From assembly GCF_003131185.1 (NCBI RefSeq), contig NZ_QFFU01000001.1, positions 310,001 through 374,000 of the forward strand: a DNA stretch of 64,000 nucleotides, written 5' to 3'. Of the stretch, positions 35,724 through 45,210 are shown in pieces. The position numbers were made by a program, and so were the translations under genes. Source of the DNA: Pseudomonas ovata (GTDB taxonomy: Bacteria; Pseudomonadota; Gammaproteobacteria; Pseudomonadales; Pseudomonadaceae). The notes beneath the pieces were generated by a model. It ran no database searches, was not told the DNA's origin, and saw only the letters and a list, made by a program, of their open reading frames with translations. Positions within the stretch are counted from its first letter, which is position 1, and every line of letters begins with the position of its first letter.

Positions 35724-35848
35724 GCCCTTGGGCGACAAATCGAGGTGAAACATTTGCTGCGCTCTACCGACTGAGCTACAGCCTTACGGCTGGCGGGACT
35801 TGAACCCGCGACCCCAGCATCCTGTAGTTCCACCGGCATTCGCCGGGC
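35724..35848 (-). ncRNA. YrlA-type Y RNA with permuted tRNA-like module
   Basis: Read on the minus strand. The outer stem GCCC-GGCGA (35848-35840) pairs with TCGCC-(CAA)-GGGC (35735-35724). An internal loop has ATGCC on the 5' side. The inner stem GGTGGAAC (35834-35827) pairs with GTTTCACC (35751-35744), enclosing a tRNA mimic at 35755-35819. In order, the mimic holds the 3' anticodon-stem strand TGCTG, variable loop GGGTC, T arm GCGGG-TTCAAGT-CCCGC (35809-35793), acceptor hairpin CAGCC-GTAA-GGCTG (35792-35779), T8-A9, D arm GCTC-AGTCGGTA-GAGC (35776-35761) and the 5' anticodon-stem strand CAGCA. This is a tRNA opened at the anticodon loop and sealed at the acceptor by a GNRA loop. The layout agrees with published YrlA RNAs that bind Rsr/Ro60. 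Ends are not determined. Confidence 0.85.
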
Positions 35849-35862
35849 AAATTCAAAAAGGT

Positions 35863-35994
35863 GGTGCGACAACAGAGGTGGCTGATTAAGTACATTAGAT
35901 GTACAGCCACCGGCATTCGCACCGTTCACTGGCGCTGACAAGGGGCTGACGAGACGTCTTGGAATGTAGTCCCGTCGGCATTCAGCGCCGGTGA
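35863..35994 (-). ncRNA. Y-RNA-like double hairpin, unit B
   Basis: Two consecutive Ro-type hairpins on the minus strand. Hairpin 3 (35994-35926): TCACCGGCGCTGA pairs with TCAGCGCCAGTGA (12 of 13), inner stem GACGGGAC/GTCTCGTC. Hairpin 4 (35923-35863): GGTGCGA/TCGCACC, inner stem GGTGGCT/AGCCACC, then GTACAT/ATGTAC. Each has GAATGCC on the 5' side and YTTGTC on the 3' side of its internal loop, the same signature as the YrlA-type RNA next to it. It is a near-identical tandem copy of 36028-36158. No open reading frame of merit overlaps it. Confidence 0.75.
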
Positions 35995-36027
35995 AAACAT
36001 CGCTCGCAAAGCGAACTCAAACAGGGT

Positions 36028-36158
36028 GGTGCGACAACAGAGATGACTGATAAGCACATTAAGATGTACAGCCATCGGCATTCGCACCGTTCACTGGCGC
36101 TGACAAGGGTCTGACGAGACGTCTTGGATGTAGTCCCGTCGGCATTCAGCGCCGGTGA
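36028..36158 (-). ncRNA. Y-RNA-like double hairpin, unit A
   Basis: Same architecture as unit B. Hairpin 1 (36158-36091): TCACCGGCGCTGA/TCAGCGCCAGTGA, inner GACGGGAC/GTCTCGTC. Hairpin 2 (36088-36028): GGTGCGA/TCGCACC, inner GATGGCTG/CAGTCATC, then GTACAT/ATGTGC. Differences from unit B preserve pairing: A-U here is G-C there at the second base pair of the inner stem, and G-U pairs here are G-C or A-U there. That covariation indicates selection on RNA structure. It begins about 40 nt after the rsr stop, so it is probably processed from the rsr-rtcB transcript. Confidence 0.75.
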
Positions 36159-36197
36159 AAAACACTTTTCGCAGGGCACCCAATGGATGCCCGTCAT

Positions 36198-37748
36198 TCA
36201 AAACTCCATGGCCTCGATGGCCTGTACCCACTGCCGGGCGCCGTAGCGACCGCTGATGAACTGCTCAATCACATCGAACACCGCATCACTGAAGCCCCCG
36301 ACGTTGAGGATGTCCTCGCGGTCTGCCGCCTGGGTGGTCGCGCCAGGCTGCATATCGATGCACACCAGCCGTGCCTGCGGGTTAATCTTCTTGATGCGCT
36401 CCCATTGGCGCATCGTCTCGGTGGCGCCGTGGCGCCGTGCATCGATCCACGACTCGTTGTCCGAGACCAGGATCAGGGTGTCGACCTTGCAGCCGGCATT
36501 GGCCAGCCGCGCCAGCGGTGCCGAGCAGTTGGTGCCGCCACCGCCGATGGCGGCCAGTTTCTGCGCATTGCTCATCACGCTGTCGCGGGCATTGAGCTGC
36601 ACGTCCACCACATCGACCTCGAACGGCATCACCCGGGCATTGGGCTGCTTGCGCAACACCGCCGCCGCCACCAGGGCCGCCACATCGATGCAGCGCACCG
36701 CCGTGCTCGCCCCCTGCCGGTAACCGGTGACCGGGGTGTGCATCGACCCCGACACATCCGGACAGACCACCACGTTGCCCGGCAATACCGGCACGTTGCC
36801 CAGGGACAATTCCAGTGCATCCTGCAAGGCATTGCGCACGCTGGCCGGAACATCGTCGCCGGTCATGCGGTACGCCGCCAGCAACTGGTACGGGTACACC
36901 CGTGCCTTGGCCACTGCCGCCGGATCCGCCAGGCGGGCCGCCACACGCTCGGCACAACCGGGCACCTCAAACGCGCCGTGACGCGCCAGGGTGTTGAGGT
37001 TCATACGCAGGGCCTGCCAGCCCATCGTGCCGGCCAGGTGCGCCCATTGCTCGGCGCTCAGGGTTTCGTTGCCCAGCAACTGGAAGGGTACGCCGGGTAC
37101 TTCTGTAGAGGCACCGCTGCGAAACGCCAACAGCGCGCGGGTCAGTTCAGGCAAGGCCTGGACATCCACCGGCTTGCCGATCACCCAGGCGAAAAACGCT
37201 TCGCGCCAGGTTTCAGCAGGCTTGGGATGCACCATCTTCAGCACATCGGCCAGCGATGGCTGGTTGCCCACCGAGGCCTGTAACAATTGGTACTCGGTGG
37301 CGTTGTTCAACCACTGTTGCACCAGGCGCTTGGGCTGCGAACCGAGCGATTTGCGCCCGGTCACGCCGCTGCGCAGAATCTGCACGAAGGTACGCAACAT
37401 CTTGCCGCTGTCGATGACCTCACCGAACAGGGCTGGCACCAGGGCCGAGCGCTGCGCCACCAGGGCAGCCAGCAACAAGGCGGGCATGTCTTTCATATGG
37501 CCTTTGCGACGGGCATACAGAGCGGCCTTGGCCACGTAGCGGCTGTCCAGCTCGCCCACCCGTTGCAGCACGCTGTCGAGCTGCGCTTCGGGAGCGGCGT
37601 AGAACGTCTGGTTCAGGCAGCCGGTCACGGTCAGTTGTGCCAGCTGGTGCCGGGCGCTGTAGGCATAGGCCGGGGCCTTGGCCGCATTGTGCGTATCGCT
37701 GGCTGGCAAGGTTGCCGGGTGACTGTTGAACAGTTTGACGTTGGCCAT
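36198..37748 (-). CDS. rsr: Rsr, bacterial Ro60 orthologue (TROVE + vWA domains)
   Basis: A 516-aa cytosolic RNA-binding ring protein. The N-terminal TROVE/HEAT-repeat region (AKAPAYAYSARHQLAQLTVTGCLNQTFYA, YARRKGHMKDMPALLLAAL, LRSGVTGRKSLGSQPKRLVQQWL) is followed by a von Willebrand factor A domain with an intact MIDAS, CPDVSGSMHTPV (D-x-S-x-S). Ro60 proteins bind Y RNAs on their outer face and scaffold RNases or misfolded RNA. It starts the leftward operon, directly upstream of the Y RNA array and rtcB. The ATG at 37748 has GAGATG upstream. A -24/-12 promoter lies 42 bp upstream. Confidence 0.95.
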   Translation of the reverse strand: MANVKLFNSHPATLPASDTHNAAKAPAYAYSARHQLAQLTVTGCLNQTFYAAPEAQLDSVLQRVGELDSRYVAKAALYARRKGHMKDMPALLLAALVAQRSALVPALFGEVIDSGKMLRTFVQILRSGVTGRKSLGSQPKRLVQQWLNNATEYQLLQASVGNQPSLADVLKMVHPKPAETWREAFFAWVIGKPVDVQALPELTRALLAFRSGASTEVPGVPFQLLGNETLSAEQWAHLAGTMGWQALRMNLNTLARHGAFEVPGCAERVAARLADPAAVAKARVYPYQLLAAYRMTGDDVPASVRNALQDALELSLGNVPVLPGNVVVCPDVSGSMHTPVTGYRQGASTAVRCIDVAALVAAAVLRKQPNARVMPFEVDVVDVQLNARDSVMSNAQKLAAIGGGGTNCSAPLARLANAGCKVDTLILVSDNESWIDARRHGATETMRQWERIKKINPQARLVCIDMQPGATTQAADREDILNVGGFSDAVFDVIEQFISGRYGARQWVQAIEAMEF

Positions 37749-37789
37749 CGTGGCATCTCACTCTGTTGTCCTGTTGTTACGAGAGATAT

Positions 37790-37806
37790 TGCAGCCGACG
37801 TGCCAG
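37790..37806 (-). promoter_or_regulatory. Sigma54 (-24/-12) promoter of the rsr-rtcBA operon
   Basis: On the minus strand CTGGCAC-GTCGG-CTGCA matches the sigma54 consensus (TGGCAC, five bases, TTGC) at all but one core position, with the invariant GG and GC ten bases apart. It lies 42 bp upstream of the rsr ATG and fits control by RtcR, a sigma54-dependent activator encoded divergently. Confidence 0.85.
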
Positions 37807-37833
37807 GTTTGTTTTTCAATGCCAATAAATTTT

Positions 37834-37846
37834 CAACTAATTGATT
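37834..37846 (-). promoter_or_regulatory. Putative IHF site in the rsr/rtcR intergenic region
   Basis: On the minus strand AATCAATTAGTTG is an exact match to the IHF consensus WATCAANNNNTTR, about 30 bp upstream of the sigma54 promoter in an AT-rich spacer. DNA bending here would bring upstream-bound RtcR to the polymerase. An inverted repeat AATTGAT/ATCAATT (37839-37845 and 37866-37872) overlaps it and might be an RtcR site. Confidence 0.5.
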
Positions 37847-37951
37847 AATAAGGAATTAATATTTTATCAATTCTCGCCTATGGTTTTTGCGTGGCAATTC
37901 AATCGCTGAAAATCTATCCTTCTTTATCGCCACTTATCCCAGAGTATCAAC

Positions 37952-39565
<1,614 letters not shown>

Positions 39566-39600
39566 CCAAGGCGGCACGCTGTCGCGCAGCAAACACAGGG

Positions 39601-39712
39601 TGTAGGAGCGCGCTTGCCCGCGACCGAGTGCGTTAGCGCTCGCAAAAATTGTACAGACGCTAAAAATTTACGACTGCTAATGCAGCCGGTCGCGGGCAAG
39701 CGCGCTCCTACA
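39601..39712. repeat. REP doublet (REPIN-like) with 26-bp perfect arms
   Basis: Arms 39601-39626 and 39687-39712 are perfect inverted repeats starting TGTAGGAGCGCGCTTGCCCG. The 60-bp centre shares AGCGCTCGCAAAAA, TTTACGACTGCTAA and GCAGCCGGTCGCG blocks with the element at 17973-18155. It lies 35 bp after the rtcR stop and is followed by a very AT-rich 40 bp. Confidence 0.8.
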
Positions 39713-39805
39713 GGTGGTGCATTTAATATTTAATTAAATCAATAATTTATTTTATTTTTGAAGGAGGATGGCACACCCCACGCAAGGGCCACCCTACGGC
39801 AGTCG

Positions 39806-40597
39806 ATGGCTGTGATAGATTCATGGCCTCGGCCCCTTGCACCGGAATCTCCCGTGGCCCCAACGCTCGACATCCGCCGCTATCACGGCGAGCATCCCCA
39901 CCATCAGCACGATTTCACCCAACTGGTGCTGCCTATCAGTGGACGCATGGAAATCGACGTGGAAGGTCATGGCGCACGCCTGGACGCTGGCACCGCTGCG
40001 CTGGTCGCACCAGGCGCCCGGCATGCGCAGGTGGCCGAGGCCGGCAGCCGCTTTCTGGTGCTCGACTGCCCGCCAGGCGATTGGCAGGAACAGGTGCTGG
40101 ACAGCCTGGCGCAGCGCATTTATGTCCCCATTTCGCCAGCCACGCGACGCTTGATCGAGTTCGCCGAACTGGTCGACGCTCGAACGCTTGGCAACAGTGC
40201 CGGACAACTGGCGCCCTTGCTGCTGTCGTCCCTGGCCTGCAGCCCGCTGTCGGCGCCCAGCGGCATCCAGGCATTGTTGGCGCAATTGCAGGCCAACCCC
40301 GCCGCGGCGTGGACCAATGACGCCATGGCCCGTCTGGCCGGCATGAGCCTGAGCCAGCTGCACCTGCGCTTTCGAGCGCTGTTTGATCAAACCCCGCAAG
40401 CCTGGCTGGCCGATGTACGCCTGCATAAAGCCCGACAATGGCTGACCGACAGCCGTCTGCCGATTGCCGAAATCGCCCTTCGCTGCGGCTTTTCCGACCA
40501 GGCCGCGCTGACCCGCGCCATGCACCGCCTGTGTGGCGTCACACCGGCAGCCTATCGCAAGAGCCTGGGTAAAAAACCCGGGACGTTCAGACAATAA
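39806..40597 (+). CDS. AraC-family transcriptional regulator
   Basis: A 263-aa regulator with an N-terminal cupin-like sensor (YHGEHPHHQHDFTQLVLPISGRMEIDVEGHGARLDAGTAALVAPGARH) and a C-terminal double helix-turn-helix (DAMARLAGMSLSQLHLRFRALFDQTPQAWLADVRLHKARQWLTDSRLPIAEIALRCGFSDQAALTRAMHRLCGVTPAAYRKS). It precedes an EamA exporter, its likely target. Start uncertain: the ATG at 39806 has no good ribosome-binding site. A strong AAGGAGG (39761-39767) lies too far upstream and abuts an ATG that opens a 15-codon frame overlapping this start. Confidence 0.85.
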   Translation: MAVIDSWPRPLAPESPVAPTLDIRRYHGEHPHHQHDFTQLVLPISGRMEIDVEGHGARLDAGTAALVAPGARHAQVAEAGSRFLVLDCPPGDWQEQVLDSLAQRIYVPISPATRRLIEFAELVDARTLGNSAGQLAPLLLSSLACSPLSAPSGIQALLAQLQANPAAAWTNDAMARLAGMSLSQLHLRFRALFDQTPQAWLADVRLHKARQWLTDSRLPIAEIALRCGFSDQAALTRAMHRLCGVTPAAYRKSLGKKPGTFRQ

Positions 40598-40653
40598 AAC
40601 CTGATCGCCACCTTTCAGACTGGCCGCTTTGAATCTGCACGGCGGTGGTGGTG

Positions 40654-41592
40654 ATGGTGGCTGATCGGGTACTGCTCAGGGGCATCGGTTTTGGCGTGGG
40701 TGCAGGGATGTGCTGGGGCGTGATTTTTCTCGGGCCGAAACTGACGCCCGGTCTGTCGGGCGCTCAGTTCGCCGTGCTGCGTTTTCTCTGTTACGGGCTG
40801 ATTTCGGTCTTGCTGCTGGCCCCGCGCTGGCGCCGCGCCTGTGCCAGCCTGCGCCGTGAGGACTGGGTGTCGCTGTTCTGGCTCTGCCTGATCGGCAACC
40901 TGCTGTATTACTCGCTGGTCGGCAGTGGTGTACAACTGGCTGGCGTCGCCACCATCTCGTTGATTGTCGGCCTGATCCCGGTACTGATGACGCTGGCCGG
41001 GCGCAAGGATGCCAATGCCGTTTCGCTGCCCAGGCTGGCGCCTTCATTGTGCTGCGCCATCGCCGGCGTCCTGCTGATCAGCCTGCACGCCCTGTCCATC
41101 GGCGGCCACGCTGAAAACACAGCCGATATCGGCTGGGGCCTGCTGTGTGCCGTCGGCGCACTGTTGAGCTGGAGCTGGTTTGCGGTCAGCAATACCCGGC
41201 GCCTGAGCACCATGACCGGCGTGTCGGCCAATGACTGGGCATTGCTGGCCGGGGTCATGACCGGTGCCCAGTCACTGGTGCTCGCGGTGCCGTTGCTGGG
41301 ACCGGCATTCAGTGCACACACCCCGTACACCTGGCTGCACTTCATGCTGGTGGCCGGTGGCGTGGCCCTGCTGGCTTCGGTGCTCGGCGGCGCCTTGTGG
41401 AACCAGGCCAGTCGCCTGCTGCCGCTGGCGCTCAGCGGCCAGGTGCTGGTCATCGAAACCCTGGCGGCCTTGCTACTGGGCTTTCTCTGGGAAGGCCGCT
41501 GGCCGCAACCGGTGGAATATGCCGCCATTGTGTTGCTGGTAATGGGCGTAGTGGGCTGTTTGCGCTCGCATCAAACATTAATGAATCATTGA
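40654..41592 (+). CDS. EamA/DMT-family exporter
   Basis: A 312-aa inner-membrane protein with ten membrane segments in two EamA repeats (GIGFGVGAGMCWGVIFLGPKL..; WGLLCAVGALLSWSWFAVSNTR..). Proteins of this class export amino acids, metabolites or drugs; the substrate is unknown. It starts 56 bp after the AraC regulator. I used the ATG at 40654; GTG codons just upstream (40645-40651) are possible alternatives. Convergent with the alcohol dehydrogenase gene. Confidence 0.88.
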   Translation: MVADRVLLRGIGFGVGAGMCWGVIFLGPKLTPGLSGAQFAVLRFLCYGLISVLLLAPRWRRACASLRREDWVSLFWLCLIGNLLYYSLVGSGVQLAGVATISLIVGLIPVLMTLAGRKDANAVSLPRLAPSLCCAIAGVLLISLHALSIGGHAENTADIGWGLLCAVGALLSWSWFAVSNTRRLSTMTGVSANDWALLAGVMTGAQSLVLAVPLLGPAFSAHTPYTWLHFMLVAGGVALLASVLGGALWNQASRLLPLALSGQVLVIETLAALLLGFLWEGRWPQPVEYAAIVLLVMGVVGCLRSHQTLMNH

Positions 41593-41634
41593 TTACCGGG
41601 TGTTGAATTCGGTGCAGGGGGCCGTGTTTGCGGG

Positions 41635-42783
41635 TTACAGCGCCGCCTGGAAAATACTTTCGATCTGTTGCTGATCGGCCGGACGCGGGTTGGTCAGGCC
41701 GCAGGCGTCTTTCAGGGCGTTGGCGGCCAGGGTCGGGATGTCGCTTTGCTTGACCCCCAACTGAGTCAGCCCGGCCGGAATCTCGACGCTGGCCGCCAGT
41801 TGGCTGATGGCATCGATGGCGGCCTGGGCGCCGGCCTCGGGGCTCATGCCACGAATATTGGCACCCATGGCGTGGGCCACATCGGTCAGCCGCGCGGCGC
41901 TGACACTGGCATTGAAGCGCTGGACATGGGGCAGCAGCACCGCATTGCATACACCGTGCGGCAAGTCGTAGAAACCGCCCAGTTGGTGCGCCATGGCATG
42001 CACATAGCCGAGCGAGGCGTTGTTGAACGCCATGCCGGCCAGAAACTGCGCATAGGCCATGTTTTCCCGGGCCTGCAAGTCGTCGCCCTGCTCGACAGCC
42101 CGCTGCAGGTTGCCGGCGATCAAACCAATGGCCTTGAGTGCGCAGGCGTCGGTGATCGGTGTGGCGGCAGTGGACACGTACGCTTCGACGGCATGGGTCA
42201 AGGCATCCATGCCGGTCGCAGCGGTCAGCGAACGCGGCATGCCGGCCATCATTTGCGGGTCGTTGACCGACAGGATCGGGGTGACGTTGCGGTCGATGAT
42301 CGCCATTTTCACGTGCCGTGCCGTGTCGGTGATGATGCAGAAGCGGGTCATCTCACTGGCGGTGCCGGCCGTGGTGTTGATAGCCACCAGTGGCAGTTGC
42401 GGCTGCTGCGAGCGGTCGACGCCTTCGTAGTCGCTGATGTGGCCGCCGTTGCTGGCGCACAAGGCAATGCCCTTGGCGCAGTCATGGGGCGAGCCGCCGC
42501 CCAGCGAAATCACGAAATCACACTGGTGCGCCTGCAGCAGCTCAAGCCCTTGCTCGACGTTGGCGATGGTCGGGTTGGGCCGGGCACCGTCATAGATCAC
42601 CGAGTCGATGCCCTGCTCGACCAACAGCCCGGCCACTTGCGTGGCCACGCCGGCCTTGGCCAGGCCGGCGTCGGTGACGATCAGCGCCTTGAGAAAGCCG
42701 TATTTGCGAATGGCCTGCATGGCCTCTTGCAGGCAACCGCTGCCGATCATGTTCACGGCGGGAATGAAAAAGGTGCTGCTCAT
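41635..42783 (-). CDS. Iron-containing alcohol dehydrogenase
   Basis: A 382-aa NAD(P)-dependent group III alcohol dehydrogenase. The nucleotide-binding segment is [17 protein letters not shown] (about residue 93), followed by [18 protein letters not shown]. Metal ligands are in [14 protein letters not shown] and [26 protein letters not shown] (Asp and three His). The sequence is close to YiaY/AdhB-type enzymes used in ethanol or short-chain alcohol oxidation. The start at 42783 begins [21 protein letters not shown], typical of the family. Monocistronic. Confidence 0.95.
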   Translation of the reverse strand: MSSTFFIPAVNMIGSGCLQEAMQAIRKYGFLKALIVTDAGLAKAGVATQVAGLLVEQGIDSVIYDGARPNPTIANVEQGLELLQAHQCDFVISLGGGSPHDCAKGIALCASNGGHISDYEGVDRSQQPQLPLVAINTTAGTASEMTRFCIITDTARHVKMAIIDRNVTPILSVNDPQMMAGMPRSLTAATGMDALTHAVEAYVSTAATPITDACALKAIGLIAGNLQRAVEQGDDLQARENMAYAQFLAGMAFNNASLGYVHAMAHQLGGFYDLPHGVCNAVLLPHVQRFNASVSAARLTDVAHAMGANIRGMSPEAGAQAAIDAISQLAASVEIPAGLTQLGVKQSDIPTLAANALKDACGLTNPRPADQQQIESIFQAAL

Positions 42784-43019
42784 GGCGGATCCTCTTGATA
42801 CGCCGTCCGGGCCGGCGCGGGGCATGGGTGTGTAGACAGGGGCCCAGCATCGGCGCAGCACAGGGCAGCGGTATTGACCTGGCGCAATGAAAACGCGCCT
42901 GCATGGCCTTGACCCGACCAACTGTACGGCTCAATCACTGCCCAGCTGTGAAGGAAAAACCCGGCCGTCTATGGCTAGATGCCGGCTTTGCCCTCCACTG
43001 CACAACGCTGGCGTCACTT

Positions 43020-43910
43020 ATGTCCTCTCGTGAAAATACCGGCATGGCCCTGGGCCTGCTGGGCGTGATCATCTTCAGCCTGACCCTGCCGATGACACGC
43101 ATCGTGGTCCAGGAAATCCACCCCCTGCTCAACGGCATGGGCCGCGCCCTGCTGGCGGCGATTCCCGCCGCGCTGCTGTTGCTCTGGCGCCGGGAGAAGT
43201 GGCCGACCCGCCAGCAACTCAAGGGCCTGGCGCTGGTGGTGCTGGGGGTGATCGTCGGTTTTCCGGTGCTGTCGGCCTGGGCCATGCAAAGCCTGCCGGC
43301 CTCGCACGGCGCGCTGGTCAACGGTATCCAGCCGCTGTTCGTGGCCATTTATGCCGCCTGGCTCTCGCACGAGCGCCCTTCGCGGGCCTTCTGGGCCTGC
43401 GCAGCGCTGGGCAGCGCGCTGGTGCTCGGGTATGCGCTGATCAATGGCGCCGGCAGCATTCAGGTCGGCGATCTGTGGATGCTCGGCGCGATTGCCGTCG
43501 GCGCCCTGGGCTACGCCGAAGGCGGACGACTGGCCAGGGAAATGGGCGGCTGGCAGGTGATCTGCTGGGCGCTGGTGTTGGCGTTTCCGCTGCTGTTGGG
43601 GCCGGTGCTCTGGCTGGCCAGCCAGCATCAGGGACCGGTCTCGGCATCGGCCTGGTGGGCGTTTGGCTATGTGACGCTGTTTTCGCAGTTTTTGGGCTTC
43701 TTTGCCTGGTACTCGGGCCTGGCGATGGGCGGGATCTCGCGGGTCAGCCAGATCCAGCTGCTGCAGATTTTCTTCACCATCGCCTTGTCGGCACTGCTGT
43801 TTGGCGAGCAGGTCGAACCGATCACCTGGCTCTTTGCGGTTGCCGTGATCGGCACAGTGGTCCTGGGGCGCAAGACCACGGTCGTAGCCCCCAAGCCCGT
43901 CGTCAGTTGA
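43020..43910 (+). CDS. EamA/DMT-family transporter
   Basis: A 296-aa protein with ten membrane segments in two repeats (GMALGLLGVIIFSLTLPMTRIVVQEIHP; LPASHGALVNGIQPLFVAIYAAWLSHERPS; SRVSQIQLLQIFFTIALSALLFGEQV). Predicted metabolite exporter; substrate unknown. The ATG at 43020 gives the usual N-terminus; an earlier in-frame ATG at 42903 adds an unlikely leader. Its 3' end overlaps the convergent methyltransferase gene by 8 bp. Confidence 0.88.
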   Translation: MSSRENTGMALGLLGVIIFSLTLPMTRIVVQEIHPLLNGMGRALLAAIPAALLLLWRREKWPTRQQLKGLALVVLGVIVGFPVLSAWAMQSLPASHGALVNGIQPLFVAIYAAWLSHERPSRAFWACAALGSALVLGYALINGAGSIQVGDLWMLGAIAVGALGYAEGGRLAREMGGWQVICWALVLAFPLLLGPVLWLASQHQGPVSASAWWAFGYVTLFSQFLGFFAWYSGLAMGGISRVSQIQLLQIFFTIALSALLFGEQVEPITWLFAVAVIGTVVLGRKTTVVAPKPVVS

Positions 43911-45117
43911 GAAAGCCGTCGGCGCGCAGCAGGGTTTCCAGGCACTGCTCGGTGATGGCGTAGAACGCCTTGAGCTCGGCGATGCGCGCCAGCAGGCGGG
44001 CCGGGTCGACCGGTTCTGCGCGTTTGACTGCCAGGATCATCTTGTTCTTGTTGGTGTGTTCCAGCGAGATGAACTCGAACACCTTGGTCTCGTAGCCGCA
44101 GGCTTCGAGCAACAGGGCGCGCAGGCTGTCGGTGACCATTTCGGCCTGCTGGCCCATGTGCAGGCCGTATTGCAGCATCGGTTGCAACAGGCCCGGGCTC
44201 TGGATCTGCTGGCGGATCTGTTTGTGGCAGCACGGCGAGCACATGATGATGGCCGCGCCCGAGCGGATGCCGGTGTGGATCGCGTAATCGGTGGCAATGT
44301 CGCAGGCATGCAGGGCGATCATTACGTCCAGCTCGCTGGGCGCCACGCTGCGCACGTCGCCACAGCGAAACACCAGGCCGGGATGCTCCAGGCGCGCGGC
44401 AGCAGTGTTGCACAGGGTCACCATGTCTTCACGCAGCTCCACACCCGTGACTTCACCCTCGGCCTGCAAGGTGTTGCGCAGGTAGTCGTGAATGGCAAAA
44501 GTCAGGTAGCCCTTGCCCGAGCCGAAGTCGGCCACGCGCACGGGCTTGTCCAGGCTCAGTGGTGAGGTGGCCAGGGCATGGGAAAACACCTCGATGAACT
44601 TGTTGATCTGCTTCCACTTGCGCGACATGGCCGGGATCAGTTCGTGCTGGCGGTTGGTCACGCCCAGATCGGTGAGAAACGGCCGGGTCAGTTCCAGGTA
44701 GCGTTTTTTCTCGCGGTCATGCCCGGCGGACGGCGCTTCGCGCGACTGTTGCGCGGCATGACGCGCCAGGCTGGGCTTGCCCTTTTTGCTGAACTCCAGC
44801 TGCGCCTCGTCGCTGAGGGTCAGCAGATGGGCATTGCGAAAGGCACCGGGCAGCAAGTCGCCGATCAACGCCTGCGCCTCGACCAGCGCGTGGTTCTTGG
44901 TGATGTCGCGGGTCTTGTAGCGGTAGACGAACGACAGGCAGGCCTGCTCCTTGATCGTCACCGGGGTGATGATGATGCGCTGCAGGTCGGCCTCGGTGCC
45001 CACATGACGGGCCAGGACCAGCTTGACCAGGGCATTTTGCGTCAGGCAGTCGTCCAGCAGGCCGAGAAACCGGTCACGCGGGTCGGTGGCAGAAGAAGGT
45101 GTGGAAGTGGCAGACAT
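43903..45117 (-). CDS. SAM-dependent methyltransferase, GSTCD/Methyltransf_32 type
   Basis: A 404-aa protein. The N-terminal ~170 residues are an uncharacterised domain. The methyltransferase domain has motif I VRVADFGSGKGYLTFAIHDYL (about residue 200), VTGVELREDMVTLCN, and the characteristic LDVMIALHACDIATDYAIHTGIRSGAAIIMCSPCCHKQIRQQI, with a conserved CCHK. This arrangement is shared with a family of putative RNA methyltransferases. The substrate is unknown. Monocistronic, convergent with an EamA gene (8-bp overlap). Confidence 0.85.
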   Translation of the reverse strand: MSATSTPSSATDPRDRFLGLLDDCLTQNALVKLVLARHVGTEADLQRIIITPVTIKEQACLSFVYRYKTRDITKNHALVEAQALIGDLLPGAFRNAHLLTLSDEAQLEFSKKGKPSLARHAAQQSREAPSAGHDREKKRYLELTRPFLTDLGVTNRQHELIPAMSRKWKQINKFIEVFSHALATSPLSLDKPVRVADFGSGKGYLTFAIHDYLRNTLQAEGEVTGVELREDMVTLCNTAAARLEHPGLVFRCGDVRSVAPSELDVMIALHACDIATDYAIHTGIRSGAAIIMCSPCCHKQIRQQIQSPGLLQPMLQYGLHMGQQAEMVTDSLRALLLEACGYETKVFEFISLEHTNKNKMILAVKRAEPVDPARLLARIAELKAFYAITEQCLETLLRADGFLN

Positions 45118-45210
45118 CGAAAACGCCTCGGGCGGCTGGGCAGATCAGGAAGCGGGGCATTTTAGCGCCAGCGCTGCCAGAAGTCCGCTTTGTGTGTCTG
45201 TCGCCGTCGA

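Noticed and set aside
35761..35819. A genuine or degraded tRNA gene next to rtcB
   Set aside because: T arm and D arm are in permuted order, the acceptor is closed by GTAA, and there is no anticodon loop or CCA; it is part of the Y RNA, not a tRNA gene or fragment left by integration.
35687..36197. A CRISPR-like or attachment-site repeat array suggested by the tandem copies
   Set aside because: Units are ~165 bp, only two, with internal pairing and covariation; no short direct repeats with spacers, no cas genes or integrase.
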